The position numbers and the translations under genes are program-made. From JAJRXR01 sp041402005 (GTDB taxonomy: Bacteria > Planctomycetota > Phycisphaerae > Phycisphaerales > UBA1924), in the NCBI GenBank assembly GCA_041402005.1, contig JAWKTB010000005.1, forward strand, positions 372,001-436,000: a stretch of DNA of 64,000 nucleotides, written 5' to 3'. Positions 7,889 to 16,999 of the stretch are shown here, in pieces; the stretch's first letter is position 1, and the number at the start of each line of letters is the position of its first letter. The notes beneath the pieces were generated by a model. That model had not been told where the DNA came from and did no database searches. It saw only the letters and a program-made list of their open reading frames with translations.

Positions 7889-8926
7889 TCAGCGACCGAC
7901 CCCACGCCCCGCGACCCGCCCCAGGCGGGCGGCGCCCATCACCCGGGCCGTCAGCGAGACCGGCGGCTCGATCCTCGCCCCGCGTACCAGGCGGGAGGGG
8001 TCGCGGTCGAGGACCGCGAGCACGTCCGAGGCCAGGCGGGTCATGGCGTCGATCGCCTTGGTGGTGTCAGGGGATGCGGCGGCTCGCAGATCCCGGGCCG
8101 CCCGCAACTGGTCCGAGGCAAGCTTCGTCCAGCCCCTCACGAATCGGGCGCAGTCGTCGGGGTCCGTCCACGCCCGGATCTTGAAGGGCGTCAGCCCCGA
8201 GGCGGCGAAGCTGTCAGCGGGGAGGTAAACCCGCCGCGGGTGGGCGTCGAAGTCGCGTGCGAAGTCTCGCAGGTGCGAGACGATCTGAAGGGCGATGCCC
8301 CACTTGCGGTAGAGCTTGGCGGCCTCGTGGGGGTGGACGCGCGGGGCGACGCCGAGGATCGATCCGGCGCACAGCCCCAGATTCCCGCCGAGGGCCCGGC
8401 AGCAGGCCTTGAAGTGCTCCGCGTCCTCGACCGCCCGGTCGGCCAGGTCGAGCCCCATCTCGTCCAGGGCGGTCAGGGCCCAAGCCGGGTCGAGGCCGTA
8501 GGTCGCGACCACCGCCGACAGGGCGGGCCACATCGGGTCGGCGTGCTCCGGGGGTTTCCCGGAGACGGCCCGTTCGGTCTGGTCCCGGAAGCGGGCGAGG
8601 TTCTGAACCCGGGCCTCGGGGGGCCAGTTGCCGTCGATCACCTCACGGGCCGCCCGCACCCAGGTCAGCAGGGCCGCGGCGGCGCTGTACCGAGGCTCCG
8701 GGATCGTCCGCAGGCGGGTGGCCATGACCCGCGAGCCCCTCGCCAGGGCGTTGCGGCAGTGCTCGAACGAACGTCGGAGCGGCTCGGCGTCGTAGCCCTC
8801 CAGCGAGGGCGACAGGCGGGGCGCCTCACGCCACAGGTCGATCGGGGACCGTCCGACACCCACCCGGGGCTTCTCTCGCGGGGGCGTCCTCGTGGGACGC
8901 GTGGCGTCGGGTGGGGCGTGGGGCAT
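7889..8926 (-). CDS. Squalene/phytoene synthase-like protein with degenerate first Asp motif
   Basis: A 345-residue all-helical protein of the head-to-head prenyl synthase family. The second metal motif is present: 'SHLRDFARDFDAHPRRVYLP', equivalent to the family's N-x-x-R-D-x-x-E-D...R-x-Y-L-P. The first DDxxD-type motif is replaced by REVID (about residues 94-98), leaving one of the usual acids. The N-terminal 30 residues are proline/arginine-rich. The gene is divergent from ispH, which makes the C5 precursors, so an isoprenoid role (squalene, hopanoid or carotenoid) is plausible. The loss of first-motif acids makes it uncertain whether it is an active synthase, a diverged HpnC-like partner, or a non-catalytic relative. 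Confidence 0.78.
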   Translation of the reverse strand: MPHAPPDATRPTRTPPREKPRVGVGRSPIDLWREAPRLSPSLEGYDAEPLRRSFEHCRNALARGSRVMATRLRTIPEPRYSAAAALLTWVRAAREVIDGNWPPEARVQNLARFRDQTERAVSGKPPEHADPMWPALSAVVATYGLDPAWALTALDEMGLDLADRAVEDAEHFKACCRALGGNLGLCAGSILGVAPRVHPHEAAKLYRKWGIALQIVSHLRDFARDFDAHPRRVYLPADSFAASGLTPFKIRAWTDPDDCARFVRGWTKLASDQLRAARDLRAAASPDTTKAIDAMTRLASDVLAVLDRDPSRLVRGARIEPPVSLTARVMGAARLGRVAGRGVGR

Positions 8927-9039
8927 CCGGCGAGCTTCCGTGCAGCGCGCCCTCGGGGCGCACGCCCAAAGGTATCCGAACGTGCGCCGGGTGGCTGCAA
9001 GAGACAGCCAGACGCCCCCAGCGTGGATAACCCCGAGCG

Positions 9040-9068
9040 TTCGGGGCCCGGTCCTCGTTCCCTATCAT
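9040..9068 (+). promoter_or_regulatory. Candidate promoter of ispH-rlmN
   Basis: TTCGGG (9040-9045) and TATCAT (9063-9068) are separated by 17 bp, ending 50 bp before the ispH start. The -35 half is weak and overlaps a small CCCCGA-gcgt-TCGGGG palindrome (9031-9046), which could be an operator or chance in GC-rich DNA. Confidence 0.4.
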
Positions 9069-9118
9069 CCGTTCGGGGCAGGTCTTGTGGTCCAGCGCCA
9101 CGTCGCTCCGGGAGCCGC

Positions 9119-10165
9119 ATGCGACTGATCCTGGCCAATCCGAGGGGGTTCTGCGCCGGCGTGCGCATGGCGATCGACGTCGTCGATCAGGTGCTCGACG
9201 TCTTCGAGGGCGAGCCGATCTACGTCTTCCACGAGATCGTGCACAACCGGCACGTCGTGGACCGCTTCCGCGAGCGGGGGGTGACCTTCGTCGAGGACGT
9301 CGATGAGGTCCCCGAGGGATCGGTCGTCGTATTCAGCGCCCACGGGATCAGCCCGGCGGTCCGGGATCAGGCCCGAGCCCGCAACCTGACCACGATCGAC
9401 GCGACGTGCCCGCTTGTCACCAAGGTCCACTCGGAGGCGATCCGGTACGCGCGTCAGGGGTACCAAATCCTGCTGGTCGGGCACCGGAACCACCAGGAGG
9501 TCATCGGCACCAGCGGCGAGGCGCCTGGGCGGACGCTCGTCGTCGAATCGCCCGAGGACATCCCGGGCCTGGCGATCGCGGACCCGGAGAAGCTGGTCTA
9601 CCTGACGCAGACGACGCTCTCGACCGACGACGCCGGGGTGATCATCGAGGCGCTCAAGGATGCCTTCCCCGCGATCAAGGCCCCGCCCTCCGAGGACATC
9701 TGCTACGCGACCACCAATCGCCAGGCGGCGGTCCGCCAGATCGCCCCCGAGTGCGACCTCGTGCTCGTGGTCGGCTCGAAGAACTCCTCCAACTCGGTCC
9801 GCCTGACCGAGATTGCCCAGACCGCGGGGACACGGGCGAGATTGCTCGACGACGCGAGCGAGCTGGACGCCTCGTGGTTCGAGGGTGTGGACGCGGTGCT
9901 GGTGACGGCGGGCGCCTCGGCGCCCGAGGACCTGGTCGCGGGGATCTGCCGCTCGCTCGTCGAGCGGTTCGGCGCCACGATCGAGCAGCGCGACGTCTTC
10001 GACGAGCGGGTCGAGTTCGGGCTGCCGATGACGCTGAAACGCGAGATGAAAGAGCGAGGCATCGACCCCGAGACCAGGCGCGTGCGGGTTGAGGCGCCGG
10101 TGATCACGGCGGCGCTGTACGGGGCAGTCCCCCTGACCGTGTCGGCGGGGAATGACGACGCCTGA
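9119..10165 (+). CDS. ispH: 4-hydroxy-3-methylbut-2-enyl diphosphate reductase
   Basis: A 348-residue Fe-S enzyme, the last step of the methylerythritol phosphate pathway, reducing HMBPP to IPP and DMAPP. The three cluster cysteines lie in 'NPRGFCAGV', 'DATCPLVTKVH' and 'EDICYATTNRQ'. Substrate-binding histidines are in 'EIVHNRHVV' and 'GHRNHQEVIGTSGE'. 'SKNSSNSVRL' and 'TAGASAPE' complete the family pattern. The frame is open far upstream, but that part is antisense to the synthase-like gene. The ATG at 9119 follows CGGGAG and starts directly with the conserved MRLILANPRGFCAG. The 3' end overlaps rlmN by 14 bp. Confidence 0.96.
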   Translation: MRLILANPRGFCAGVRMAIDVVDQVLDVFEGEPIYVFHEIVHNRHVVDRFRERGVTFVEDVDEVPEGSVVVFSAHGISPAVRDQARARNLTTIDATCPLVTKVHSEAIRYARQGYQILLVGHRNHQEVIGTSGEAPGRTLVVESPEDIPGLAIADPEKLVYLTQTTLSTDDAGVIIEALKDAFPAIKAPPSEDICYATTNRQAAVRQIAPECDLVLVVGSKNSSNSVRLTEIAQTAGTRARLLDDASELDASWFEGVDAVLVTAGASAPEDLVAGICRSLVERFGATIEQRDVFDERVEFGLPMTLKREMKERGIDPETRRVRVEAPVITAALYGAVPLTVSAGNDDA

Positions 10166-11327
10166 GATGCGCCACCCCGACAGCCACATCTATGCGCACA
10201 CGCCCGACACGCTCGCCGACTGGTGTGTCGAGCATGGCATGGCCAAGTACCGCGCCGACCAGATCCTCGAGTGGGTCTACCAGAAGGGCGTCGTCGACCC
10301 GGCGCTGATGTCAAACCTCTCCAAATCGGACCGCGAGACACTCTCGCGCGAGATGACCTTTCTCTCGGGCATGACGGTCGCCCACCAGCTCGCGTCCGAT
10401 GGGACGCAAAAGCTCTTGATCGAGTGGCCCGACGAGCTCGAGGGGTCGGTCGCGCCCGAGGAGGCCCGGGTCGATCACGCCCGACGCCTGCCGATCGTGG
10501 GCGCCCAGATGCCCTACTCGAACACGGCGAGGCAGACCGAGTGCGTGATGATCCCCGCCCAGGACGACCGGGGGGATGGCATGCCCTCGCGTCGGACGGC
10601 GTGCATCTCCAGCCAGGTCGGGTGCCCGGTGGGGTGCCGGTTCTGCGCCTCGGGCCTGGGCGGGCTGGACGGGAACTTGTCCGCCGGTCGGATCGTCGAG
10701 CAGGTCTGGCGCCTCGGGCGCCTCGACGGCGTCGAGCGGATCACCAACGTCGTCTTCATGGGCATGGGCGAGCCCCTGGCGAATCTGAAGGCTGTCACGC
10801 ACGCCGTGCGCACGATCACGGCGGACTGGGGCCTGGGCATCTCGGCGCGCAAGGTCACGATCTCGACGGTGGGTCTCCCCCGCGCGATCGAGCGGCTGAG
10901 CGCGGAGCTGGATCTGCCCGTGACGCTCGCGCTCTCGCTGCACGCGCCGACCGACGAGCTTCGACGCAAGCTCATTCCATGGGCGGAGCTGACGACGATC
11001 GCGGACCTGCTGGCGGCCTGCCGCAAGTGGTTCGACAAGACCGGGCGAGAGATCACGCTCGAGTACATCCTGCTCGGGGGCGTGAACGACCAGGCGGAGC
11101 ACGCGGCGGCGCTGGCGGGGGTGAGCAAGACCCTGCGCGCCAACGTGAACCTCATCCGCTACAACGAGGTCGATGGGCTCGAGTTTCGACGCCCTGATGC
11201 GGGTGACGTGCGCCGTTTCCAGGAACTGCTCAGGGCGCGGGGGGTGAACGCACACATCCGCGCGTCGCGCGGGCGGGACATCGCCGCGGCGTGCGGGCAG
11301 CTCCGTCACGAGCGGGCGGGGGTGTAG
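10152..11327 (+). CDS. rlmN: 23S rRNA (adenine-C2)-methyltransferase RlmN, dual-specificity
   Basis: A 391-residue radical SAM enzyme that methylates A2503 of 23S rRNA and A37 of some tRNAs. The radical SAM cluster motif is 'CPVGCRFCASG' (CxxxCxxC), followed by 'FMGMGEPLANL' and 'KVTISTVGLPRAI'. The resolving Cys is in the C-terminal 'DIAAACGQL'. The N-terminal accessory domain ('KYRADQILEWVYQKG') is typical. ATG 10152 overlaps the ispH stop by 14 bp; ATG 10167 is an alternative just after that stop. The two genes are translationally linked. An insertion around residues 95-135 ('PEEARVDHARRL...') separates the two domains and is longer than in the E. coli enzyme. Confidence 0.94.
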   Translation: MTTPEMRHPDSHIYAHTPDTLADWCVEHGMAKYRADQILEWVYQKGVVDPALMSNLSKSDRETLSREMTFLSGMTVAHQLASDGTQKLLIEWPDELEGSVAPEEARVDHARRLPIVGAQMPYSNTARQTECVMIPAQDDRGDGMPSRRTACISSQVGCPVGCRFCASGLGGLDGNLSAGRIVEQVWRLGRLDGVERITNVVFMGMGEPLANLKAVTHAVRTITADWGLGISARKVTISTVGLPRAIERLSAELDLPVTLALSLHAPTDELRRKLIPWAELTTIADLLAACRKWFDKTGREITLEYILLGGVNDQAEHAAALAGVSKTLRANVNLIRYNEVDGLEFRRPDAGDVRRFQELLRARGVNAHIRASRGRDIAAACGQLRHERAGV

Positions 11328-11451
11328 AGCGCCCAGACGGGAAGCCGGCTCGTCCGCCTCGAGTTATCCGGTTCCATCGTGCGGTTCATGGGATCCGCGG
11401 GCCGATCCGGGGGGTGGCCCGCGGGCGTCGCCACGCGAAGGATGGAGCCGG

Positions 11452-12243
11452 ATGGTGTGGGTGCTGGCGCAATCCGGGGATGGGACGCCGCCGAGTTGGG
11501 CGGACGAGTTCCAGGCGTACTCCACGTTCCACTTGGTCGCGGTCTCGGTCTGCATCTTCCTGATCGCCCTGGCGTGCAGCATGGGGCGCCAGTGGCGCGG
11601 CACGGACCGTGAGCGGACACTCAGGCTCTCGATCGGGTGGTCGATCTTCGTCTTCCAGGCGTTCGCGACGATCTGGCGCGTCCTGCCCGAGAACTGGGAT
11701 CTAGCCCAGAGTCTGCCCCTGCACATGTGCCGGATCATCTCGTGGCTCGCGGCCTTCTCACTGATCACGGGGGACTGGCGGGCGCGCTCGCTGACGTTCT
11801 TCTGGGGGATCGGGCTGTCCACGCAGGGGTTCATCACGCCCATGTGGAGCGACGGGTACGCGAGCCTCGACTTCTGGATGTACTGGCTCGGGCACGGGCA
11901 GATCGTGCTCGCGGCGGTGTACGACCTGACGGTGCTCCGGTACGCGCCGGGGCGGCGCGACTGGGCGTTTGCGTGCCTGGCCGGGCTCGCGTACGCCGGC
12001 GTCACGATCGGGGTGAACATGGCGCTGGGGACGAACTACGCGTACCTGGGATCTGGGCACTACGAGGCGACGAGCGTGGTGGACGTGCTCGGGCCTTGGC
12101 CCTGGCGCCTGCTCGCGATGATCGGCGGGGCGGGGGCGGTGTTCACCCTGCTGTACTGGACGGCATTGCTGACGCGTCGTGTCCGGAGGCGGTTCGTGCG
12201 AGCCGAGCGCGATGAGCCGTCCGGGACGCTCGAGACCGCCTGA
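11452..12243 (+). CDS. TIGR02206/YwaF-like integral membrane protein (copy 1)
   Basis: A 263-residue membrane protein with about six to seven hydrophobic segments. It has the family hallmark 'SLPLHMCRI' in the third segment and 'STQGFITP' soon after, with 'DFWMYWLGHGQI' and 'LGTNYAYLG' later. This pattern matches the YwaF/TIGR02206 family of unknown function. The next gene is a paralogue in tandem, three bases away. A 124-bp gap separates it from rlmN, so the four-gene set 11452-16529 may have its own promoter, but none stands out. Confidence 0.75.
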   Translation: MVWVLAQSGDGTPPSWADEFQAYSTFHLVAVSVCIFLIALACSMGRQWRGTDRERTLRLSIGWSIFVFQAFATIWRVLPENWDLAQSLPLHMCRIISWLAAFSLITGDWRARSLTFFWGIGLSTQGFITPMWSDGYASLDFWMYWLGHGQIVLAAVYDLTVLRYAPGRRDWAFACLAGLAYAGVTIGVNMALGTNYAYLGSGHYEATSVVDVLGPWPWRLLAMIGGAGAVFTLLYWTALLTRRVRRRFVRAERDEPSGTLETA

Positions 12244-12246
12244 GCC

Positions 12247-13017
12247 ATGCCCCCCCCACCGGCGCCACCCCCGTCCGGCGAGGCCTCCCTCGCCTGGCTC
12301 GATCGGTTCCACGCCTTCGGGACGGTGCACGTCGTCGTCGTGCTGGTCGCGGCTGTCTTGATCGCGGGCTCGTGCATGCTCGGGCGAAGGTGGCGAAAGC
12401 ACGGGCCGGCGTGGGGCGAGCCCATGCTCCGGGGCGTTTGGGTCGGGTTCACGATCGGGTGGCAGGGGTTCGCGACGCTCTGGTACCTCGTGCACTGGGA
12501 TCTTCAGGACAGCCTGCCCCTGCACGTGTGCGATCTGGCGGGATGGATCGCCCCGTTGGCACTCTGGACGCAGCGTCGGTGGCTGCGGGCCTTGCTTTAC
12601 TTCTGGGCGATCGCGCTCTCCACGCAGGCGTTCGCAACGCCGGTGGTGCAGGACGGCGTCGGGCGGCTCCAGTTCTGGCTGTTCTGGATCGGGCACCTAC
12701 AGATCGTCGGGTCCGCGATCTACGACGCGGCCGTGCTCGGGTTTCGACCGCGGTTCAGGGACTTCCTGTTCGCCGCGGTGACACTCGGCGCGTACGGCGT
12801 CGTGATGCTGGGGTTCGATCTCGCGTTCGGGACCAACTACGGGTACGTCGGACGGAGCAACCCGTCGGCGCCGACGATCATCGACCACCTCGGGCCATGG
12901 CCCGGGCGGGTGTTCCTGCTCTATGGGCTCGCACTGATCGCGATGGCGCTGACGTGGGTGGTGTGGCCTCTGTGCGCACGAATGGCGGGCGCCCCGCGTC
13001 GGGGCGGCGTCTCGTAG
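12247..13017 (+). CDS. TIGR02206/YwaF-like integral membrane protein (copy 2)
   Basis: A 256-residue paralogue of the preceding protein. Matching landmarks are in the same order: 'WLDRFHAFGTVHVVVVL', 'SLPLHVCDLAGW', 'STQAFATPVVQDG', 'QFWLFWIGHLQI', 'FGTNYGYVG' and 'LGPWPGRVFLL'. It keeps the Cys-Asp of the family consensus (LPLHxCDL), where copy 1 has Cys-Arg. The tandem arrangement indicates local duplication followed by divergence, or a heteromeric pair. It lies 9 bp before the WecA-like gene, suggesting a link with the envelope or lipid carrier. No function is known. Confidence 0.75.
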   Translation: MPPPPAPPPSGEASLAWLDRFHAFGTVHVVVVLVAAVLIAGSCMLGRRWRKHGPAWGEPMLRGVWVGFTIGWQGFATLWYLVHWDLQDSLPLHVCDLAGWIAPLALWTQRRWLRALLYFWAIALSTQAFATPVVQDGVGRLQFWLFWIGHLQIVGSAIYDAAVLGFRPRFRDFLFAAVTLGAYGVVMLGFDLAFGTNYGYVGRSNPSAPTIIDHLGPWPGRVFLLYGLALIAMALTWVVWPLCARMAGAPRRGGVS

Positions 13018-13026
13018 ACTCGTCGG

Positions 13027-14163
13027 ATGGTCTGGGTGATCCTGGCGCTGGTCGCGGTCGGCTTCGCGGTGGCGGCGCCGTCGGTATGGATCGCGCGCCG
13101 GCTCGGGTCGCGTCTGGGCGCGATGGATACCGCGCCGATCGAGGGACAGGTGAAGATGGCCGCCCGCCCCGTGCCCAACACGGGCGGAATCGGGATCTAT
13201 CTCGGGATCGCGCTGCCGCTGGCCTGCGGGCTGATCGCGGCGTGGGCGCTCGGGGACGGCTCGGGGGTGGTCGGGGCACAGATCGGCGAGCACCTGCCGG
13301 GCGTGCGCTCGATGACGCCTCTGGCCCTCGCCTTCCTGATCTCGCTGACGATGTTGCATGGGGTCGGGCTGCTCGACGATCGGCGCCCGATGGGGCCGTG
13401 GGTGAAGATGGTGGTGATGGCGTTGGCGGCGCTGCTGGTGGCGGCGCCACGCGCGGGGCTGGACACACGCCTGCTGACGCTGCTCGACGCGCACGTTGGC
13501 GGTCCCTGGCTGAGCGTCCTGATCACGGTGATCTGGTTCGTCGCGGTCACCAACGCCTTCAACTTCATCGACAACATGGACGGGCTGTGCGCCGGCGTGG
13601 CGTCGGTCGCGGGCGGGTGCTTTCTGGCCGCGGCGTTGATCGGGGGGCAGTGGTTCGTGGCGGGGACGCTGGCGCTCGTGGTCGGGTCGTGCCTGGGATT
13701 CCTGCTCTTCAACTTCCCGCCGGCCAAGGTGTTCATGGGCGACGGGGGGTCGCTGGTCGTCGGGTTCTGCATGGCGTTCCTGACCACGCGGACGACGTAC
13801 CTGCCCGAGGGGGACGGGTCGTGGCGGTGGTACGGAGTGCTGATGCCGATCGTGGTGCTGGCGATCCCGCTGTATGACCTGGTGAGCGTGACGCTGGTGC
13901 GGCTGAGCCAAGGGAAGAGCCCGTTTGTCGGGGACCTGCAGCACTTCTCGCACCGCCTCGTGCGACGCGGGCTCTCGAAGCGGGCGGCGGTGCTCGTCAT
14001 TTACGGCTTCACGCTGGTGACGGGGCTGGCGGGGATCCTGCTCGCCTCGGTCGGGGCGTGGCAGGCAGCGGTCTTGGGCGCGCAGGTCGCGGCGCTGCTC
14101 GGCGTGCTGGCGGTGCTCGAGTTCCGGAGCCGCGGGGACGGCGCCCGGGGGCTCGACGCGTGA
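13027..14163 (+). CDS. Polyprenyl-phosphate glycosyl-1-phosphate transferase (WecA/TagO/MraY family)
   Basis: A 378-residue polytopic membrane enzyme that transfers a sugar-1-phosphate, commonly GlcNAc-1-P, from a UDP-sugar to undecaprenyl phosphate, the first step of many surface-glycan pathways. Signature motifs: 'GLLDDRRPMGP' (DDxx), 'NAFNFIDNMDGLCAG' (the NxxNxxDGxDGL-type Mg and nucleotide motif), 'FMGDGGSLVVGF' and 'QHFSHRLVRRG' (HxxHR-like). MraY itself is less likely because the cell-wall (mur) genes are absent and the HRL motif is of WecA type. The stop overlaps the start of the O-antigen ligase-like gene (GTGA). Confidence 0.88.
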   Translation: MVWVILALVAVGFAVAAPSVWIARRLGSRLGAMDTAPIEGQVKMAARPVPNTGGIGIYLGIALPLACGLIAAWALGDGSGVVGAQIGEHLPGVRSMTPLALAFLISLTMLHGVGLLDDRRPMGPWVKMVVMALAALLVAAPRAGLDTRLLTLLDAHVGGPWLSVLITVIWFVAVTNAFNFIDNMDGLCAGVASVAGGCFLAAALIGGQWFVAGTLALVVGSCLGFLLFNFPPAKVFMGDGGSLVVGFCMAFLTTRTTYLPEGDGSWRWYGVLMPIVVLAIPLYDLVSVTLVRLSQGKSPFVGDLQHFSHRLVRRGLSKRAAVLVIYGFTLVTGLAGILLASVGAWQAAVLGAQVAALLGVLAVLEFRSRGDGARGLDA

Positions 14164-16529
14164 GCGAGGACGCAGGAGTCGGCGGGGAATCGCGCCTGAG
14201 CCCGGTGGGGTGGGCGGGGTTTCTCGTCATCCTCGTCGCGGCGCTGGCGCGGGCCTCGGTCGCATTCGACCCCTTGCCCTACTGGGGGTCGGACCCGCTG
14301 GTCACGCTTGTGCCCAAGACCGGGTTCGGGCCGACGGCGGTGGTCGCAATAGACCTGGTGATCGTCGTCGGGGCGATGCTGTGCGCGCTCGGCGGGCGCG
14401 TGGGGCGAACTGGGTTGTTCGAATGTCTCGCGCTGGGATTCGGCGCCCTCGGCGTCGCGGCGCACGGGCTCTTCCTCGTGCGAGACCCTGGGGCAAGCGG
14501 CCAGTGGGTGCAGCACGGCTCACTCGACCACCTCCTGCCCGGCATGACATGGGCGGCGGGGCTGGCGGCGATGGTCGGGCTCCGGCGCGCGTGCGACGAT
14601 TCGCGCGCCCGACGCCTGGCGCTCGGCGCGCTCCTCGGGTTCATCGGGATGCTGGCGGCCAAGGGGGCGCTGCAGGTCTTCATCGAGCACCCGATGACGG
14701 TCCACGACTACGAGTTGCGTCGCGAGGAGATGCTGGCGGCCCGCGGCTGGACGCCCGGCTCGGCGATGGCCCAGGCGTACGAGCGACGCCTCTACCAGGC
14801 GGAGGCGACGGGGTGGTTCGGGCTGTCGAACGTGTTGGCGACGTTCGCCGCGGCGAGTGCAGTCGGGCTTGGCGCGCTCGCCCTGGCCGGGTTGAGGAAG
14901 AGGTTGAACGCCATCGGCCTGTGCTGTGGCATTGGGTGCGTGCTCGCGCTTGGCACGCTCTGGCTGACGCACTCAAAGGGAGGTGTCGGGGCGGCGGTTG
15001 TCGGGCTGGCGTGGCTGGCGGTCGTGGCGTGGATCCCGCGTGCCCGGCGGTGGGCGGGCCCACTCGCGCTGGCGATGGTCATCGGCGTGGTCGGGCTCGT
15101 CGCGGCGCGGGGGACGCTCGGGGATCAACTGCACGAACTCAGCCTGCGCTTCCGGGCCCAGTACCAGGTCGGCGCGATCGGGGCATGGCTCGAGCATCCG
15201 CTGGTCGGCGTCGGACCCGGTGGCTTCCGCGAGGCGTTCTTGCGTCATCGTCCACCCCTGTCGGTCGAGGAGGTCGTCAGCCCCCACAGCGTCGGGCTCG
15301 AGTGGGTCGCGACGCTCGGCGTGTTCGGGGCGGCGTGGGTCGGGCTGCTGCTGTGGGTGACACTCGGGCTCGGACGCGGAGATGACGAGGAGCGCGAGGC
15401 GCCCCCGATGCACGAGGACCAGGCACGGCGTGACGTGGGGGTGATGGTGCTCGTCGCGCTAGCCGTGACGGCGGGCAGCGCTTGGGCCGAGCGTGAGATG
15501 GCGACTGGTGAGGGGGCGGCGATGCGCGTCGTCGGGCTCGTGGCATGGGTGGTGATCGCAGGCGCGGTCGCGGCGGCGTGTCGAGGCGGGCTGAGCCGCC
15601 TCGGGAGCTTCGGGATTCGTGCTGTCGGGCTCGTCCTCGTCGTGCACGCGATGATCGAAGTGACGCCGGTCTGGGAGGCGTCCGCGCCGTTGTTCGGCGC
15701 CCTGCTCGGGGCGGCGTCAACGCGCGAGCGGCATGCATACACAACAGACGGACGAGCGGCCCGTCTGCTTGCCGCGACGGCGCTTACGCCCATCGCCCTG
15801 CTCGGGCTCGTGGGAGTCTGGAAGGCCGGCGTGTGGGAGGGGCGCCTGCAGTGGGCGGCGGACGCGGTGCGTCCCGCAGCCCAGATCCGCGAGCGCCTCA
15901 CCCAGATCGGGCAGGGCTCGCCATCGCCCGGAGACAGCTTCGGACGGGTCGTCGCCGACGTCGCGGCGAAGCTGGGCGAACCCGTCGCCCAAGACGGCAC
16001 GGCCTTCGACGCTCAGCTCAACCGCCTCGTCGAGCGGTCCGGAGAGGCTGCGGTCGCTCCCCTGGAGCGGGGACTCGCCGAACGCCCCGACGACATCGGA
16101 ACACGGAAGGCCCTCGGGAGGCTCCACCTCGCCCTGGGCTCGCTGGGTGAGGCGCGGGGCGACGACGCCTCCAGGAAACAGGCTCACCTCGCGACCCGAG
16201 TCGCGGACGAGGGGGTCGAGGTCCGTCCTGGCAGTGCCGCGGCGTGGTCATGGCGGGCCCTGACCTACGAGTCGCTCGGGCGGTGGGCGGGCGAGGGGGA
16301 TGCAGACGAGGCGAGGGAGAGCTGGGAACGCGTCCACGAGCTCGACCCCTTGGGCCTGGACGCGCCGCTCCATCTGATGCGACTGGCCGAGGCGCGAGGC
16401 GACCTGCAGACTGCCCACACCTGGGCCCGAGAAGTCCTCCGTCTGAACGAGTTCAAGCGGCTCGACCCCTTGAAGCAACTGACCGAGACGGAGCGGGCGG
16501 AGGTCGAGCGGGTGGCGCGGGAGCCGTAA
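14160..16529 (+). CDS. O-antigen ligase/polymerase-like membrane protein with C-terminal TPR region
   Basis: A 789-residue protein. The first ~510 residues hold about a dozen hydrophobic segments, with the Wzy/WaaL landmark 'LEHPLVGVGPGGFREAF' and 'SPHSVGLEWVATLGVFGA' in the large periplasmic loop. After a final membrane block (about residues 560-590) comes a soluble domain with TPR-like helices ('IGTRKALGRLHLALGSLGEA', 'AAAWSWRALTYESLGRW', 'APLHLMRLAEARGDLQTA'). The start is the GTG at 14160 that overlaps the preceding stop. The O-antigen ligase fold joins or polymerises lipid-linked glycans. With the WecA-type gene upstream, a short surface-polysaccharide unit is likely. Whether it acts as ligase or polymerase cannot be told. 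Confidence 0.8.
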   Translation: MSEDAGVGGESRLSPVGWAGFLVILVAALARASVAFDPLPYWGSDPLVTLVPKTGFGPTAVVAIDLVIVVGAMLCALGGRVGRTGLFECLALGFGALGVAAHGLFLVRDPGASGQWVQHGSLDHLLPGMTWAAGLAAMVGLRRACDDSRARRLALGALLGFIGMLAAKGALQVFIEHPMTVHDYELRREEMLAARGWTPGSAMAQAYERRLYQAEATGWFGLSNVLATFAAASAVGLGALALAGLRKRLNAIGLCCGIGCVLALGTLWLTHSKGGVGAAVVGLAWLAVVAWIPRARRWAGPLALAMVIGVVGLVAARGTLGDQLHELSLRFRAQYQVGAIGAWLEHPLVGVGPGGFREAFLRHRPPLSVEEVVSPHSVGLEWVATLGVFGAAWVGLLLWVTLGLGRGDDEEREAPPMHEDQARRDVGVMVLVALAVTAGSAWAEREMATGEGAAMRVVGLVAWVVIAGAVAAACRGGLSRLGSFGIRAVGLVLVVHAMIEVTPVWEASAPLFGALLGAASTRERHAYTTDGRAARLLAATALTPIALLGLVGVWKAGVWEGRLQWAADAVRPAAQIRERLTQIGQGSPSPGDSFGRVVADVAAKLGEPVAQDGTAFDAQLNRLVERSGEAAVAPLERGLAERPDDIGTRKALGRLHLALGSLGEARGDDASRKQAHLATRVADEGVEVRPGSAAAWSWRALTYESLGRWAGEGDADEARESWERVHELDPLGLDAPLHLMRLAEARGDLQTAHTWAREVLRLNEFKRLDPLKQLTETERAEVERVAREP

Positions 16530-16999
16530 CCGAAACTTCTCCCCTGGTCCGGGGGCCTGGCTTGATCCAGGATTGGCCGGGGATAGCATTTGACGGTCGG
16601 GTTCTTTCTGGATTTCGGGGCATCATGCGCCCAATCAGAAGGAGATCCGGCAGACGGGAAACTTGAACCGGGTGGCTCCGTCGCGAGGCGGGGCAAGAGG
16701 GAGTTCCAGCCATGGGCGAGGACCCAGACCCGGACCCCGCGTGACGACGGCCCGTCCGCGGCGGCTCCGGAAGTGAGCTACGCGGATCTACGGGCCAACA
16801 TCTATTGCCGCGACAAGCGGCGTCAGAACAAGACGAACAACGACAGGCTGACCGGGCGTGCGAGTCCGGATCGGCGGTCGGCAAACAGGACAGGCGGCGG
16901 CCAGCCGCGTGAACACCGGTCGAGAGAGCCGGGGCTGGCGGCCCATCACGAGCAACCTCCCGCCGAGGGCGGGGAAGACGACAAGACCGAGGCACGATC
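16530..16999 (+). other. 470-bp non-genic leader region of fusA
   Basis: No supported gene. A candidate promoter is at 16562-16589, which would give fusA a leader of about 400 bases. A frame is open from 16590 to 17015 and carries a basic stretch around 16775-16870 (SYADLRANIYCRDKRRQNK...), but composition is irregular, there is no good ribosome site, and it runs 16 bases into fusA, so I do not call it. The stretch around 16790-16850 is AT-richer than its surroundings. Confidence 0.5.
16562..16589 (+). promoter_or_regulatory. Candidate sigma-70-type promoter of fusA
   Basis: TTGATC (16562-16567) and TAGCAT (16584-16589) are separated by 16 bp. Transcription would begin near 16596, leaving a leader of about 400 bases before fusA. 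Confidence 0.5.

Noticed and set aside
7667..10165. Plus-strand open frame that would fuse 484 codons onto the front of ispH
   Set aside because: The extra part is antisense to the squalene/phytoene synthase-like and exonuclease-like genes and has no family features. The natural IspH start is at 9119.
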